Below the pieces are notes generated by a model. That model had not been told where the DNA came from and ran no database searches. It saw only the letters and a list, made by a program, of their open reading frames with translations. Source: Acridotheres tristis (Eukaryota; Chordata; Aves; Passeriformes; Sturnidae). From it: DNA of 64,000 nt. Below, one piece after another: positions 1-12,332 of the stretch; position 1 is the stretch's first letter; each line of letters opens with the position of its first letter. The stretch lies in the NCBI GenBank assembly GCA_037013685.1, contig CM072919.1, positions 26,832,646 through 26,896,645 on the forward strand. Reading direction: 5' to 3'. Both the position numbers and the translations under genes were made by a program.

Positions 1-45
1 TCTTCTGTAGAGGTAAAATCAGGAAAGAGTAGAAGTCCTTCTTTG

Positions 46-175
46 TATGTATATATATATATATATGTGTGTATATATATATGTATATACACACACATTC
101 ATTCATACATATATAATTATATATATATAATTATTTTATTTATAATTATATCTATATAATTATATATTTTTTTCC
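46..175. repeat. AT-rich (TA/TG) microsatellite
   Basis: The sequence alternates TA, TG and CA dinucleotides and then passes into TATAAT-like runs. This is a low-complexity dinucleotide repeat with interruptions and no coding content. Confidence 0.85.
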
Positions 176-180
176 TAAAG

Positions 181-1230
181 TTACTTGGTGTCTCTTAGGA
201 ACACATCATGCATCTTTGCATGTTGATTGTAGACTGCTGGTACAGGTGTTTTCTCTTTTGTGATGTCCCAATAATTACACTAATGTTTTATTTCCTGATA
301 CTAAGTAACTAATCTATATAACTAATCTATTTCTTCACTCCGTTTAAATTAATTTTGTTTCAATGACTGACTGATTTTTTTCTCCTTAGTCACCTCATAT
401 ATCACCAGTCTCTGGTAATGTCACATAATCTTTTTTTGCTTGCCTTGATATAACAGCTAATTATTCTCAGTTTATATTAGTCTATATCATTTCAATATTA
501 GTATCCTTGATAGTTTTTGTCTCAGCTTGGCCTTTTATAATATCTGTGACACCACTGATCCATATACTTCTCTTGCATGTTGTATTTTTTTGGTTATTTT
601 CACTAATTTTTCTGTCTCTTGAGTCTGCATTTAAGTATTTCCAATGCCTGGAAGTGAAACATTGTTCTTTTTCAGAGATTCAGTTCTGTATCAGCAGTCT
701 TCTCTTGTTCCTGGTTACAGAAGACTTCTATTATAGTCCATCTCTAAAATTGTTTTATTGGAGGAAGCTTACTTTGTCTCCACTTCAGTGTTCAGATTTG
801 TTTTACGTGTACAGACAAATATTCAAATATCAATTGCTGAAGTACATTCTAAAAAATTAAAATTATTAAAATCATGTCATAGACATGCAAAAAGATTGTG
901 TTAATTGTGTTGCTAAGCAAGGGAGCAGAAGAAACATACAGAAGAAATGTAGTTTGTATTCTCTTGAAGTATGGCCCCTTAAGCACAGGGCTCTGCAATT
1001 TCTTCCTGTTCTCCCTTTGCTGCTTCTCCTCCTAAAAAATGAGAAACGTTATTTTTTTCACTTAGATTTCTTTTCTCAAAACGGTTGAGCAAGTTCATTT
1101 TAAACGTACTCATTTTTCTTGTTCCAGAAATCTAGGATAACATGGTTATCACTTCTGTAAATTATGTCGGTCTTGTTACTTCTGTGATTGGTATTTTTAG
1201 TACGTTTTTAAAAATTTTGTTTCTTTCCAG
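181..1230. other. Candidate last intron of a host gene
   Basis: This AT-rich stretch ends in a pyrimidine-rich tract and CAG at 1228-1230, a good 3' splice acceptor for the short exon that follows. A T-rich open frame at 507-860 is hydrophobic and low in complexity and is most likely chance. I see no repeat family or RNA gene here. Calling it intronic depends entirely on the exon call. Confidence 0.4.
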
Positions 1231-1289
1231 GTACAGTCCGAACATTGAGTAATGCAGAGGATTACCTTGATGATGAAGACTCCGATTAG
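1231..1289 (+). CDS. Terminal coding exon of an unidentified host gene (3' fragment)
   Basis: After a polypyrimidine tract and CAG at 1228-1230, one of the three frames stays open for 18 codons and ends at TAG 1287-1289. The other two frames stop quickly. The codons read TVRTLSNAEDYLDDEDSD, a strongly acidic tail of the kind seen at the end of many soluble eukaryotic proteins. The first codon is split by the intron (two bases, GT, belong to it). The downstream sequence behaves like a 3' UTR and carries a canonical AATAAA about 0.9 kb later. I do not recognise the parent gene. The rest of it would lie upstream of the window. Such a short exon could be coincidental, so confidence is moderate. 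Confidence 0.5.
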
Positions 1290-2240
1290 CTTTTTTAAGT
1301 TAGTGTGAAAAACTATAACTTGCATTGTCTACGTCATTTTCAAAACATATCTTCAAAACTGTAAAAATATCTCACTTAGAGTCTCGCAGTATAGCATATA
1401 AATGAGAGGGTGAAATCATGCTTTGCAAAGGAATAATCTTCATAGCCAGAAGATGTCACATTTTAAATCAGAGTTCCTTTTTGGAATTGTCACAGAGAAA
1501 GTGGAGCACACCTTTATCACTGAATGGGCAGAGGACCATCTTCTAAATTCATAGGTTTCATCTCAGGCCTTCCCAGCAAGTGCCTTGTATCTCTGGAATA
1601 CTGAAAGCTCCTTGTGGGACAGCAGGACACCACTGCTGACATTTCCCCAAATCTCTCTGGGTATATGTTCCTTCATGCAGCTAATACTGACAGTCTATAC
1701 TGGCTGGCAGGCATAAATGGAGATGCTACTGTAGAGAAGGGCCATTGTTCGCCTTCATGGGAGACAGCATTACAAGGTTTGAGTTTTAATTTTGGTAAAA
1801 TTTTTTCCTTTCCTTCCTCTCGAACTCTTAAGTGAGGTGCAAAATGACCTGAGACAATCTCCCTCAGGAATGCTTTGTCTTCTCTATTGCTATGGGCCCA
1901 ATCCCTGAAATGCTAAGCAAGTGAAATGCTTGCTTAAGTCAGGCTTGCTTTAGGAATTCACTTGGACTTTGTGGCTTGATTATTTTGCTTTTTGAAATGT
2001 ATTATGCTAAAACTATTTGTAGTGAAAGGAAGACAGAATATTTTTCTATTTATCCTGCCTAAATTTTTTAATACTGATCTCTTGCTTTTATTTTTTTGCA
2101 AGTGCTCTTATGTCTTGTCCTAAATTACCTCAAAGTTTAAGTGTGTTTGAAGTAATGAGGGAAGATGTGCATCAAATATACCACAGGTATCTTCAGAAGA
2201 GATACCTGAAGCTGAATAAATATTTTTAAATGTATTGCTG
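1290..2240 (+). other. Probable 3' UTR with poly(A) signal
   Basis: Non-coding sequence follows the TAG of the candidate terminal exon. A canonical AATAAA lies at 2215-2220, followed within 30 bases by T/G-rich sequence suited to cleavage. The extent is inferred from that signal only; other cleavage sites are possible. Confidence 0.4.
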
Positions 2241-2523
2241 CTTCCTGTGAATTAAAGAAAAATGGAAAATAAATTCAGCCACTTTCAAACTTTTCTGCTG
2301 AGTTACAAAATAGTACTTCCTTCAGATTGCTAAAGTAGCTGTAGCTGAGTATTGCACATTACTGAGAGATACTTTCTTATTGTGATGGTAAGTAAGTGTT
2401 ACAAGTATTTGAGATACAATCTCATTCTCAATTTTTTGTTGCTAACTTCTCTAATAGAGATTTCTAAAAAATTCATTTTAACACAGCAGTATGTGATACT
2501 AAAACAAAACAAAAAAATAGGAA

Positions 2524-2585
2524 AAAAAGCTCTTGTGAAAGACTGGGGATAAATAAAAAGCTCTTGTGGAAGTCTGGGGATAAAT
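2524..2585 (+). repeat. 31-bp tandem duplication (two copies)
   Basis: Two adjacent 31-base units (2524-2554 and 2555-2585), each beginning AAAAAGCTCTTGTG and ending GGGGATAAAT, differ at two positions. This is a simple recent local duplication. Confidence 0.9.
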
Positions 2586-3679
2586 GAAAATCACACTAAG
2601 TATTTAAGAGATTTTAAAAAGTCTAGAGCACTCCTGATTTCCCATTTTTAAAAACACATTGAGCCAGATTTTTAATTTTTATCATCCTGGAAAGAACTAG
2701 ATGCCAGTAAAGCTTGTTAAGCTCTTATCAAAGAAGGCAGTGATTTGTTGACCAGAACTGTTTAAGATGGGGACATGGCACAGATAGTCATCAACATATA
2801 TAATTCTAGACTGTTTAAATGTAAAAACCATAGAACAAATGTTTTAGCCCTATGCAATACTGTGGTTAAATGAACAGTGATATTTTATTTTATGTGAACT
2901 TGAAGACCCTAGAGGGAAAGAAATAAAAACCAAAGCAACTAATTTTTTTCTCTCTAGCTTTCATTAGAACAGTTGTTGAACATAACTCATAGTTCTGCTT
3001 CACATTTAATCAGGCAGCTCTTTTACTAGCTCAGCCTTTTATCATATTTAAGCCACTTCTTATGCTGCATACTGTTGATTAAAATTATGCAATTTCAAAG
3101 TGCAAGCTTTAAAGTCCTGTAATGAGAGGAAAGAAGGTTCAGGTATCTGTTACGTGAGTCTTTTTCCTGCATAAACAAAGCTAACAATCTTAAAATTCTT
3201 CAGCGTCACAGGAGAGAATGGCTCAAGTCACTGTTTTTTCTGTTGAGCTTTGGAAACAGAATCTGTGTTCATAAATAATTCTTAATGTAATGTCTTCTGC
3301 TGCCACGGGTTCAGCAGCCTACAAGGAAGATGTTATGCTCATGTCTGCGTAATTAACAGCTGCCAGAAGACCAGAAGTGTTTTTCTGCAGACAGATCTAA
3401 GTGCTGCACAGGAATAGTGACAGAAGCACAAGTTGAGCCCAAGGATTGCATCCAAAGTTCTTACTGGAGTGTCCTGAAAGAAGCACATTTACATCACAAG
3501 GCACCTAGGGAGTGCTGTCATTTGTTTCCAGGACAAAAATTACTGCTTTTGGTTTTTTCCCACAACTTTGTTTTTCTTTATGAAACTGTCTATTCATCTT
3601 GTGAAATACAAATCACTGTGAAAGCTTTCAAGCAATAAATTACTTTTTGTCTAACTCCAAGAGTAAAGTTTTGATTTAA

Positions 3680-3754
3680 AAGAAAACAAACAACCAACCA
3701 AAAAACCACAACGATAAACAAAAACCCCAACAAACAAAAAACCCCAAAACAAAT
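3680..3754. repeat. C/A-only low-complexity tract
   Basis: Runs of A interrupted by C and CC, nearly free of G and T on this strand. The same composition recurs at 19618-19770, 52238-52590 and 55019-55076. Confidence 0.8.
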
Positions 3755-6700
3755 GCCTTACAGCCAGAAAAAAATACAGCTGGAGTAAGCTGGTACAATG
3801 TCCTATTAGTTGTGCAAACTTACTTGCTCCCCCTACTTTTCTTCAATGATTATACCACTACAGACTTACTTAAATTTAAGACCTTTTCCAAAGGCAGGTA
3901 CATTAAGGTGTCTAACAATGAGAAAAATACGGGTTTTAACAGCAGCAAAAAGAAAGTTTTCAAGCTCATGGTATCTTAGAACTGAATATTAAAGGATATT
4001 CTGTCTTGCATACTTCTGGTTGAATTAATGTGTGTGCCTTTCTGTTGAAAATCAGCTGTGTTCCAATCAGAAATTTTGTTTGGATTGATTTGAGGCTCTT
4101 TGTAACTAAATTAGTAAATTCTGTGTTGGCTTCATCAGAGGAATCAAATGCTTGATCCCTGTTTTATAGAAGAAAAAATGGGACATTTCTTGCATTGTCT
4201 TTAGTATAGTTCTTGAATTCTTGATAATTTTCAAGTTAGTACACTGTTTTCCTAAGACAAAGTCCATCTTGCTGAATTCCATTCTTACACATCCCATCAT
4301 CTGAAATGTAATTTGCCTAAAACGGTTAAGGTCACACCAAATGTTTAAACTGAGTGGCCCATTTTCTAGCAAAGTCTCCAGCTTTGAACCCTGACTTCTA
4401 ATTTCTGAAGACACTAATGTGTTTCTTGTGTTTGAGTTTTATATCAGGGGCCAAAGATTGCTGAAAGTTAGTTAGCCTGACCTTGTCATCATTTCATTTA
4501 CATGCTGCAAAGTCAGATGTTTGAGCATACAGTGCATATCGAAATTTAAAATTGTGCCACCTTCTAAGGAAACCATTGAAACACACCACGGAATAGAATA
4601 ACAATGGGCCATCAGTCATCTGCTTCATGAGACATAAAAACTGAAGTTACTGAAAGTGTTTCAGGATAATACTCGTCAACTGTACTTTGATCTTACCAAG
4701 AGACATAAGCAAACAGAAATGGTTTTGAAGAACTTGGAACAGAAATCTTCATAAGAAGTTAATTTGATGCAAAATCAATATCCTAATTTGCTAAATAAAT
4801 TAAAAGGCAACAGCTGGGTTGTTTTTGGGTTTTGGGGCGCTTTTTTTAAGTTATACATTAAACCAACAGAACCTAAAAATAATACTACAAAAGCAATTCA
4901 GAAAAAAGTAACTTTACATTACAAGTTCTGGAACAGAATGTGCAGTGGTGGTAGTGTCTGCCTGTGGCAGAAAAAAACTTCCAAGTGCCTATTTACCTGT
5001 TGTAAATGCTTGTTGGATACCTGTTGTTTCCCACCAGAGAGTTGATGCTGAAGATGATGTGTCCTACCTGCAGCCTTTGCTAGAAAGCTACATCATTACT
5101 TAAGCCTCCTACCAAGGTTAGTGACCTTCTTTTGGGCTCTGTAGAGCAGTCCACAGAATACCAGAGAATTCTTCTGGAAGAGATTCCTCCATGAGATTGT
5201 GGCTTTGCTAACCTATGAGCAATGCCACTGGCAAATAGTGTGGTCCAGCTAATGTTCACCCTCACAGTTACAAAAACAGAGTTGTCTGCTGTGCTTATGA
5301 GCAGCTCCTGAGATCAGGGGCATTGTCTTGCAGACATAATGGTAATTAAGGTGGGATTTTTTTAGCTAATTGTGCATTAGCATAGACTTGCCAGGGTACC
5401 AGCACTCAGCTGTTGCGTGTGTCAAGTTTGTGCAGCCAGGAAACGGTCTGTAACTTCCACTGTTCCCTTGCAAGTTACTCTTTTCCGTGAAATTCTGAAG
5501 CACACATTAGACTAACCATGTGTTCTTTCCTTTCTTCCTCTCTATCCAGAGATGGACTTCTAACTTTAAGGAAATTTAATGAGATTTAATATAAAATAGG
5601 TATGAAGACACAAAGTGCCACAAGAAGATTGGACATCTTGGAAGTTTGATACAGTCATATTTCTGATTTGAAATCTCAAGCAAGCCTCTGGAATCCAGTG
5701 AAGAAACGTGCAATGGAGGACCTTTGCTTTTAAGCTCAGCATAAACCTGTATTTGTTTTCTTTATTTACATTGCTTAATAGAGTATATTTTCACTCACAG
5801 ATTTACTGCAGTCTCACTGCCAATTAGCTTTATGTCTACAGGGACATAGCGAAATTAGTATCTTCAGACATGCTCAACATAAAATTAGAATCAAATCCTC
5901 AAAATTTATGTTCACTTTTAATGTGTCTTTCCTGTTCAGCAGACTTGTACAGCAGAAGTAGTTTCATAGTCAAAGTTTCAGACTTTCTTAATTAAAGGCT
6001 CTAATTTTATCTTTTCATATCATTTCCCTTTTATGGTAAGTTATAGTACATTTTATATAATCTGAAATTCATTAAAAAGTAGTATATATTCTTCTCAGTC
6101 TATCAAATTTTCACTTCTCTTTTATGCTTTTTCCTAAGATTTCTGTTTAAGTCATTTTGCTAGAAAATCCCAGCTGCATAGCTATGAAATTGAAACGGAA
6201 GAAGAATGAAGAAATAAAAATATATCTGGCCTACATGCACTTACACTGAAAGCAAGACCAATAAATATTTTGTTGACTAAAACGTTGTGTTAGAGGTAGA
6301 TTGAGTAGTGGGCATTGTAATTTAGAGAAAGTTAGATTGATTAGAGCCCTGAGGAAGAATTTACTTTAGCTTTAACAACTCCCATCTAATCAGAGAATGT
6401 GGCCAATTCAGTTACAATTCTGAGAGTACTTTTCTAAGAAATAGTTTCCACATGGAGTTACAGTAGTGGAAAGTCATGGTGTGATACAATTTCGACCACA
6501 TTATAGAGTGCTCTCTACTCAGACAAGAATAATTAAAAAGTTCAAATCACTTCAGAGGCTTAACTACAGCAAATATTTTCTCATCTGTAGGACAATGTCA
6601 GAACAAGAGTTTGCATAGGCTTCTTCCAACTAGTTCTGAAAGTGTTTGACTTACTTCCAGTAGATGTGACAAGATCATTCAAACTAAATGAGTTTGAAAT

Positions 6701-7498
6701 GAAAAGCTATTATTACACAGGAGAAAATAGGTTGAAAGGGTCTGGTGGTGCTCATATTTAATTAGGAGTCATTTCCATTCTTTTTTAACTGAAGCCAGCC
6801 TACACTAGACACAGCTTCAGCAGTTTTGTAACCACTTAAAGATTCTGTTTTTATTCATGTTTTATTCATGTTTTAGGGAAACTCCAGTTTAGTTGTATTT
6901 TTTTCATTTTATGGGCTGTTAGCTGTTAATTAGCTGAGCTCTGGCTTTGCACTTTTCCTGGTTACACCAGTTGCTGCAGCCTAAAAGCTATTATTCTTTC
7001 CATTTCAGTTTAGTACTCAGTTTAAATGCAATTTAATATTCTTGTGCTAGGCTTAGTTTTCCATTGTTGAAACTGGATGGCTGACTGAAGTGCACTATAG
7101 CCATATCCTTACTGCACTTAAAAAGTATCTTGATATTTAAAGAAAAGGGGGAAAAAATCTTAAGCCTAGAGCATAGGAACTCATGTATCAGATGCAAAAA
7201 GGTGAGATCTCTTTGGAAATACAATAGAAAGGCCCACTATTTAAGTACCTACACACCATATAACAGCATTAGTTTTGTGTAAATCCACACAGAGAGCCTG
7301 AAATTTTTATTACGTGATTGTGTAATTAAAGTATGCTCATATCTGTTTTGGCTTTCTTCAATTTAGTTTAATTTAGTTTCTTAAATTACCGTTTATCTGA
7401 AGTCCATTTATGATTTCCAGGATGCATTTGCTTTGGCCTTAAGCTAGAAAAGAATTTCAGTCTCCCATGAGAGAAGTTAAAAATATTTCTCATATACC

Positions 7499-7949
7499 TG
7501 TGGAGGCTGAAAACCGCAGAGTAGAAGCGTGGTGACCCTTACCCTGGAGCTTATGCCCTTAGGCACTCCCACGAGTTATGTGAACTATTGTTTTGCTCCC
7601 GGCATGCCTTTCTGTTACATGTTAATTTCTTGCACGCAATTGGCCCTTCCCCCTTTGTCCTGCCCATGAGCTCTCCGACCATTCGCTGTTGCTCTGCCCC
7701 GCCGCTCTGGCTATCCCGTATCTGCGCTCCTCCCCGCGGCCCGCGGAGCTGTGTGTCCGTGGGCCCTGGGAGGGTTAAAGTTTCGGTGTGGGGCCCCACA
7801 CGCCGATCCCGTGTGCTCTTTTCTGCGCCGGCCGAGGCGGAGCGCTCACCAAAGGGCGAAGTCGCTCGCCGCCGGGAGCGAGCCGCAGGATCGGGCTCTT
7901 GTCTGGAAGGTAGCAGCGCTGTACCGCCGCCCCAAGGCCTGCCGCGACA
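7499..7949 (+). repeat. CpG-rich element: candidate solo LTR (or CpG island)
   Basis: A sharply bounded GC- and CpG-rich block lies in AT-rich surroundings. It begins TGTGGAGGCTG, a typical retroviral LTR start, and can be closed at GCCGCGACA (7941-7949), a typical LTR end, giving 451 bp with TG...CA termini. No matching target-site duplication is visible at these boundaries, and neither a TATA box nor AATAAA is obvious. The alternative is a small host CpG island or promoter. Open frames of up to 129 codons on both strands reflect the low stop density of GC-rich DNA. Confidence 0.45.
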
Positions 7950-10900
7950 TGTATCTAGTGTTTTTACGTATCTGTGATTTAATGCGTGGAGACATTAGTT
8001 GGAGAAAAAAATCTGCTTTGTACTTCATGTATTAAGACACAAGCTGAAAAGTTCTGCTTCTTACAAAGTAACTTACGAGCTACTGGGCATTACTAATGTA
8101 CTTCCTGCTTCCCTCTGTGAGAAGACAGTTTGATCCAAACTCTTATATGATAATGTATTACTGATTTTTGTTCCTAAATGTCAGAGCTTTATTATTTAAT
8201 CAATTATTTTCATTTTGTTTTAGGTAAAATCATGTAAGCTAATGATTTCCTTGAAAATTGATCACACATTTGACCTGATCTGTCACTTTCATTACCTTTT
8301 GAAGTGGATTTTGCTAATGAACTAAGTAGTTTCCTCTTTGGGTTTAAAGAGCAAAGATGAATTCATTTGCGTTCCATATCAAGTTTGCAGACCTCACTAC
8401 ATTCTCTATGCAGTTCTGCACCCTGATCACTGTGCAGTACAAACTCCTTGTCTGTGCATGGTGGCTACACAGACAGGCTTTGCAAAGTGCGGCTGCAGCC
8501 AAGGACACTGAAGCTAAGAACAGTGCCCAGTCTCTCCATTTCTGGTTAGGGGTGACGTAACCTCCTTGATGTAAAAATACGTACATGCTAGACAGCAAAC
8601 CCTGATTTGTAGAGCAACATCCTGATTGGATCTCCTAATAAATATTCATACATCATTTTCCCATATTGAGCAGTTTTAATAAATATAAACACCTGAGTTT
8701 ACGTAAATGATTACCCTGAGATTGTAATTGTTAATTTTGATTGAAAAAAAGATCCAGGCACTTCGCAAAAATCTGTTAAACAATCCTTCAGTAGTTTACT
8801 TTCATTTCACTAGATGAATATCTCTTTGCTTACTTGAGTGATATTCTCATGATCCAAACTTGTAGTGAATGCAAAGCGGGATGTGTAGCTAAATATAACC
8901 AATAACAACATTTCCAGACTTAGTCCAGACATGATCTGAAGTCAATCATATTGTTTCTACTCTTCTTACAAAACAGCTTTTTTTCCTTAAAGTATATGAT
9001 GCTCTATGTAAATACCTTTCTGTTCAGCCTAGGGAATGAAGAAGGAAATAGAAAAGAGAAGAGCCATGACTTGCTTAGGTTTGCAGTTAATAAATTTTTT
9101 TCTCCCCCATGCTTTGAGATACCTCTCTGCCTCAAACAAGACAAAAACATTTCTACTAATTTGATTTCCAAGCTGTCTCAAAATTACTTAAGAAAATTAC
9201 TTGATTCTCAACTTTAAAGGCAGAAACACATAATTTGTAGACAAGATATGTCACTGCATTCTCAATTATCTTAATATTATTGACATATGCAACCATTTGA
9301 CACAGTTCTAATGCAGCAGAAACTTAATTGTGTTGAGTTCTGCACTAGAGTGGGTGATTCTAATGGGACCAAGTGCGAAGGAATGTTTGGCTGGATTTTG
9401 TCAAGCATGAAAAATCTGATACTGATATGATTTTCTGCTCACCCACTGTCAGGACCATGCACTCACAACGTCCCCTTCCCATGATGTAATGTGTAGCTCT
9501 GCTTCACCACAGGTGTAGAAAAAACATTATTTTCTGCTGCACTTTTCTTAAGTACATGTTAATATTTGTGTTCTCATCCAGAGGCCTTTTGAGAAAGACA
9601 GTAGACCATAGTCAATATGAATTCTAAGTTCTAAGGAATCATGTCAAGGGATTAGAGTGAGCACAGCACAAGATGCTGGAGAGCCAAGAGAGCTACTCAA
9701 GGAAAAATGATAATATGAGCATTATAATTCATTGCTTTTAAAAGCCATGTAGAAGTATTTTCCAGTTCCTTAATGTGAAAGACTATAAGCATTCTTAATA
9801 GTATTTAAAGCTTGAACATAATCCTGACCACTAGAAAATTACAGGGAGATAGAAGCAAACTAGAGTGTCCATACATAGGAACTAAAAGTAGCACATCTGT
9901 CAGCATTTAGATTTACTAAGGAGAAACTAAAAAAAAAAGTTTAAAATACAGTCTGGGTAAGTACATTTCCAGTCTAGCTCAGTTCACGTCTGGCTAATGG
10001 CAATGCAGAAAGAATAGGGCTCTGTGAACTTCACTGTCTAGTGTCTTTGCCCCCAAGCCCATGCATGAAATGGTATTATGACTTTGACTATAAGAGATAA
10101 CTTGCCCTCCCAGGAGAAAACACAGTCTGGAAATTATTGGTTTAAGTGAGAGAAAAAATATGGCAATACTTGGTACTGAGTTTGCTGTATATTCCTTGAA
10201 GAGATTATTTAGGAACTTGTCATGAAGAGCTTGCCAGGTCTATTGTGATCCTTTAGATCATATTTCCTGAAAATGCTTTGTAAAGAAATTTGAAAGGAAA
10301 AGCACAGGAAAGCACAAAGTGACTACTTTGAATAGCTACAGCAGAGTGCCATTGAATTTTCTAGAATTCTGAACACAGTTGAAAGATTGGAAGTTGATAG
10401 CAGGCAGGGTATGGAAGATTTGCGGAAGTGTGCAAATGCTTCACAAGCCTTATGTTAGGAGATTTCAGTATTTTAAAAAACTGAAAAATAATCACAATTT
10501 AAAGATAAAGTGTGTGGAAACTATGACATCATTTTTATGTCACCACAGAAGAGGAAACCACATTTCCCTCCCTGTAAACCAGACATGAACAGAGCATGGA
10601 GACCTGCACATATTAATTGTGCTGAGTTTCAAAATACTAGTCTGTCTCTGTCATATATGGAATCACATACGGAATCTAAAGTAGAAAGCATGGACATATT
10701 TAAGCATTGCAAATAACTTTTATAGTCTCATCAGTCAGTGTAGAAAAAAAATAATTAAAAAAGAGATAAGAGCAGGTTTCCTGGTGAGGGGCAGTTGAAA
10801 TTCAGACTTAGAAGGAAAAAGAAGGAGTATGCTGAATTGAATAGAAGCAATCTGGAAGGCTCCCTTAAACAGTCTTTGATTCCTTCATGTGCCTTAGATT

Positions 10901-11710
10901 GTTCTCATTTTTAAAGGAGCTTTATCTGAGTATATTTCACCACAAGCTGGTCTTTGTAGTTATTAGCTGTGCATTATCCTCTGCTTCCTTCCTTGTCCTA
11001 CAATAATTTCATTACACCACTTTTTAATTTAAAAATGCACTGCTTCAATATTTTACATTTTGTACTAATTAATTTCTAGTCCTCTCTCTTTCTGATGCAC
11101 CTGCTCACTGTTATCAGAAATTTTATTGTTAGGGAAGGGTTTCAGGTACATACCGTTCTCTCTGTTGAAAGACTGGGAAAAAAAGCAGCAGAGAGATTTC
11201 CCAGCTGTCTGATTTTTTCATTGTAAAACCCAGAAGGAAATCCCTCTACTTAAAAGCACCAAGTAATCTTTAAGGAATCCATTAGAACAAATTCCTTTTG
11301 TGATGTGGAGATGTAGGTGATGTTTGTCACTTGGACTTGACTGTGTCATCCTTAGCCATATTTTTAACTTTTCTTTGCAAATAAGTCTCACAAAATCTAA
11401 AAAAGCAAGTATGAACTGTGAGATGAACTCCATAAATTATAAACTGTTGTGTTGTTATGCAGCATCTGAAGCATTTCTTAGTTTATCTGTAGGTCTGTTT
11501 GAATACATTATGCTCTGCCTGGAGCGCTTTTGCTGCTGCATCATCCCCTTTTTAGCATCATTCCACTGACACAATCCTAAGTGCTTCTTCAAAGTAGAAG
11601 AGCCAGGCTTGGAAATTATTATGAAAGCCGTAGAGAATTGAGAGTCTTGTCAGTTTAATATCTGATACGTCCTCAATAAGAGGATTTTATATTACATAGA
11701 TTTTTTTTGC
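7950..11710. other. Intergenic, no gene recognised
   Basis: AT-rich DNA with only short open frames (88 codons or fewer) and no domain, splice or repeat signature that I can support. Confidence 0.65.
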
Positions 11711-12332
11711 CACAACAATTCTATGCAGTGCTGCAGGTGGGGACAGTGTGGCTGGACAGTGCCCAGGCAGAAAGGGACCTGGGGGTACTGGTCAACAGCC
11801 AGCTGAACATGAGCCAGCAGTGTGTGTGTGTGCCCTGGTGGCCAAGAAGGCATCCTGGCCTGTATCAGGAATAGTGTGGCCAGCAGGAGCAGGGAGCTCA
11901 TTCTCCCCCTGTACTCAGCACTGGTGAGGTCACACCTTGAGTGCTGTGTCCAGTTCTGGGCCCCCCAGGTTATGAAGGACCTTGAGACACTTGAGCTCGT
12001 CCAGAGGAGGCAAAAAGGCTGGTGAGGGGATTGGAACACAAACCCTGTGAGGAATGGCTGAGGGAGCTGAGGTTGTTTAGCCTGGAGAAAAGGAGACTCA
12101 GAGGTGATCTTCTCACTCTCTTTAATTCCCTGAAAGGTGGCTGTAGTCAGGTGGGGGTTGGTCTCTCTTTCAGGCAGCAACTGACAGAACAAGAGGACAC
12201 AGTCTCAAGCTGTGCCAAAGGAAATATAAATTAGACATTAGAAAAAAATTCTTCACAGAAGGAGTGATTGGGCACTGGAATTATCTGCCCAGGGAGGTAG
12301 TGGAGTCGCCGTCCCTGGAGGGATTTACCTTC
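11711..12332 (+). mobile_element. CR1 LINE fragment (ORF2 3' part and 3' UTR), truncated both ends
   Basis: The plus strand carries the C-terminal ORF2 region of avian CR1, with blocks reading roughly [19 protein letters not shown], then [13 protein letters not shown] and [11 protein letters not shown]. It continues into the 3' region including the CCCAGGGAGGTAGTGGAGTC block. The coding frame is broken by shifts (overlapping open frames at 11822-12025 and 12022-12234). The CR1 3' terminus is missing: similarity stops near 12332, before the usual terminal octamers. It is 5'-truncated, as most CR1 copies are, and non-functional. The open frame on the opposite strand is a shadow. Confidence 0.88.

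Larger units (their letters stand above)
2241..7498. other. Intergenic, no gene recognised
   Basis: Mostly AT-rich unique-looking DNA. It contains a 31-bp tandem duplication at 2524-2585 and a C/A-rich low-complexity block at 3680-3754. Open frames here are short (102 codons or fewer), lack splice or domain support and look like chance. I see no tRNA, LTR or CR1 signature. Confidence 0.7.

Noticed and set aside
507..860. 117-codon hydrophobic frame
   Set aside because: T-rich sequence yields spurious hydrophobic frames; it has no exon or domain evidence and starts at a non-conserved position.
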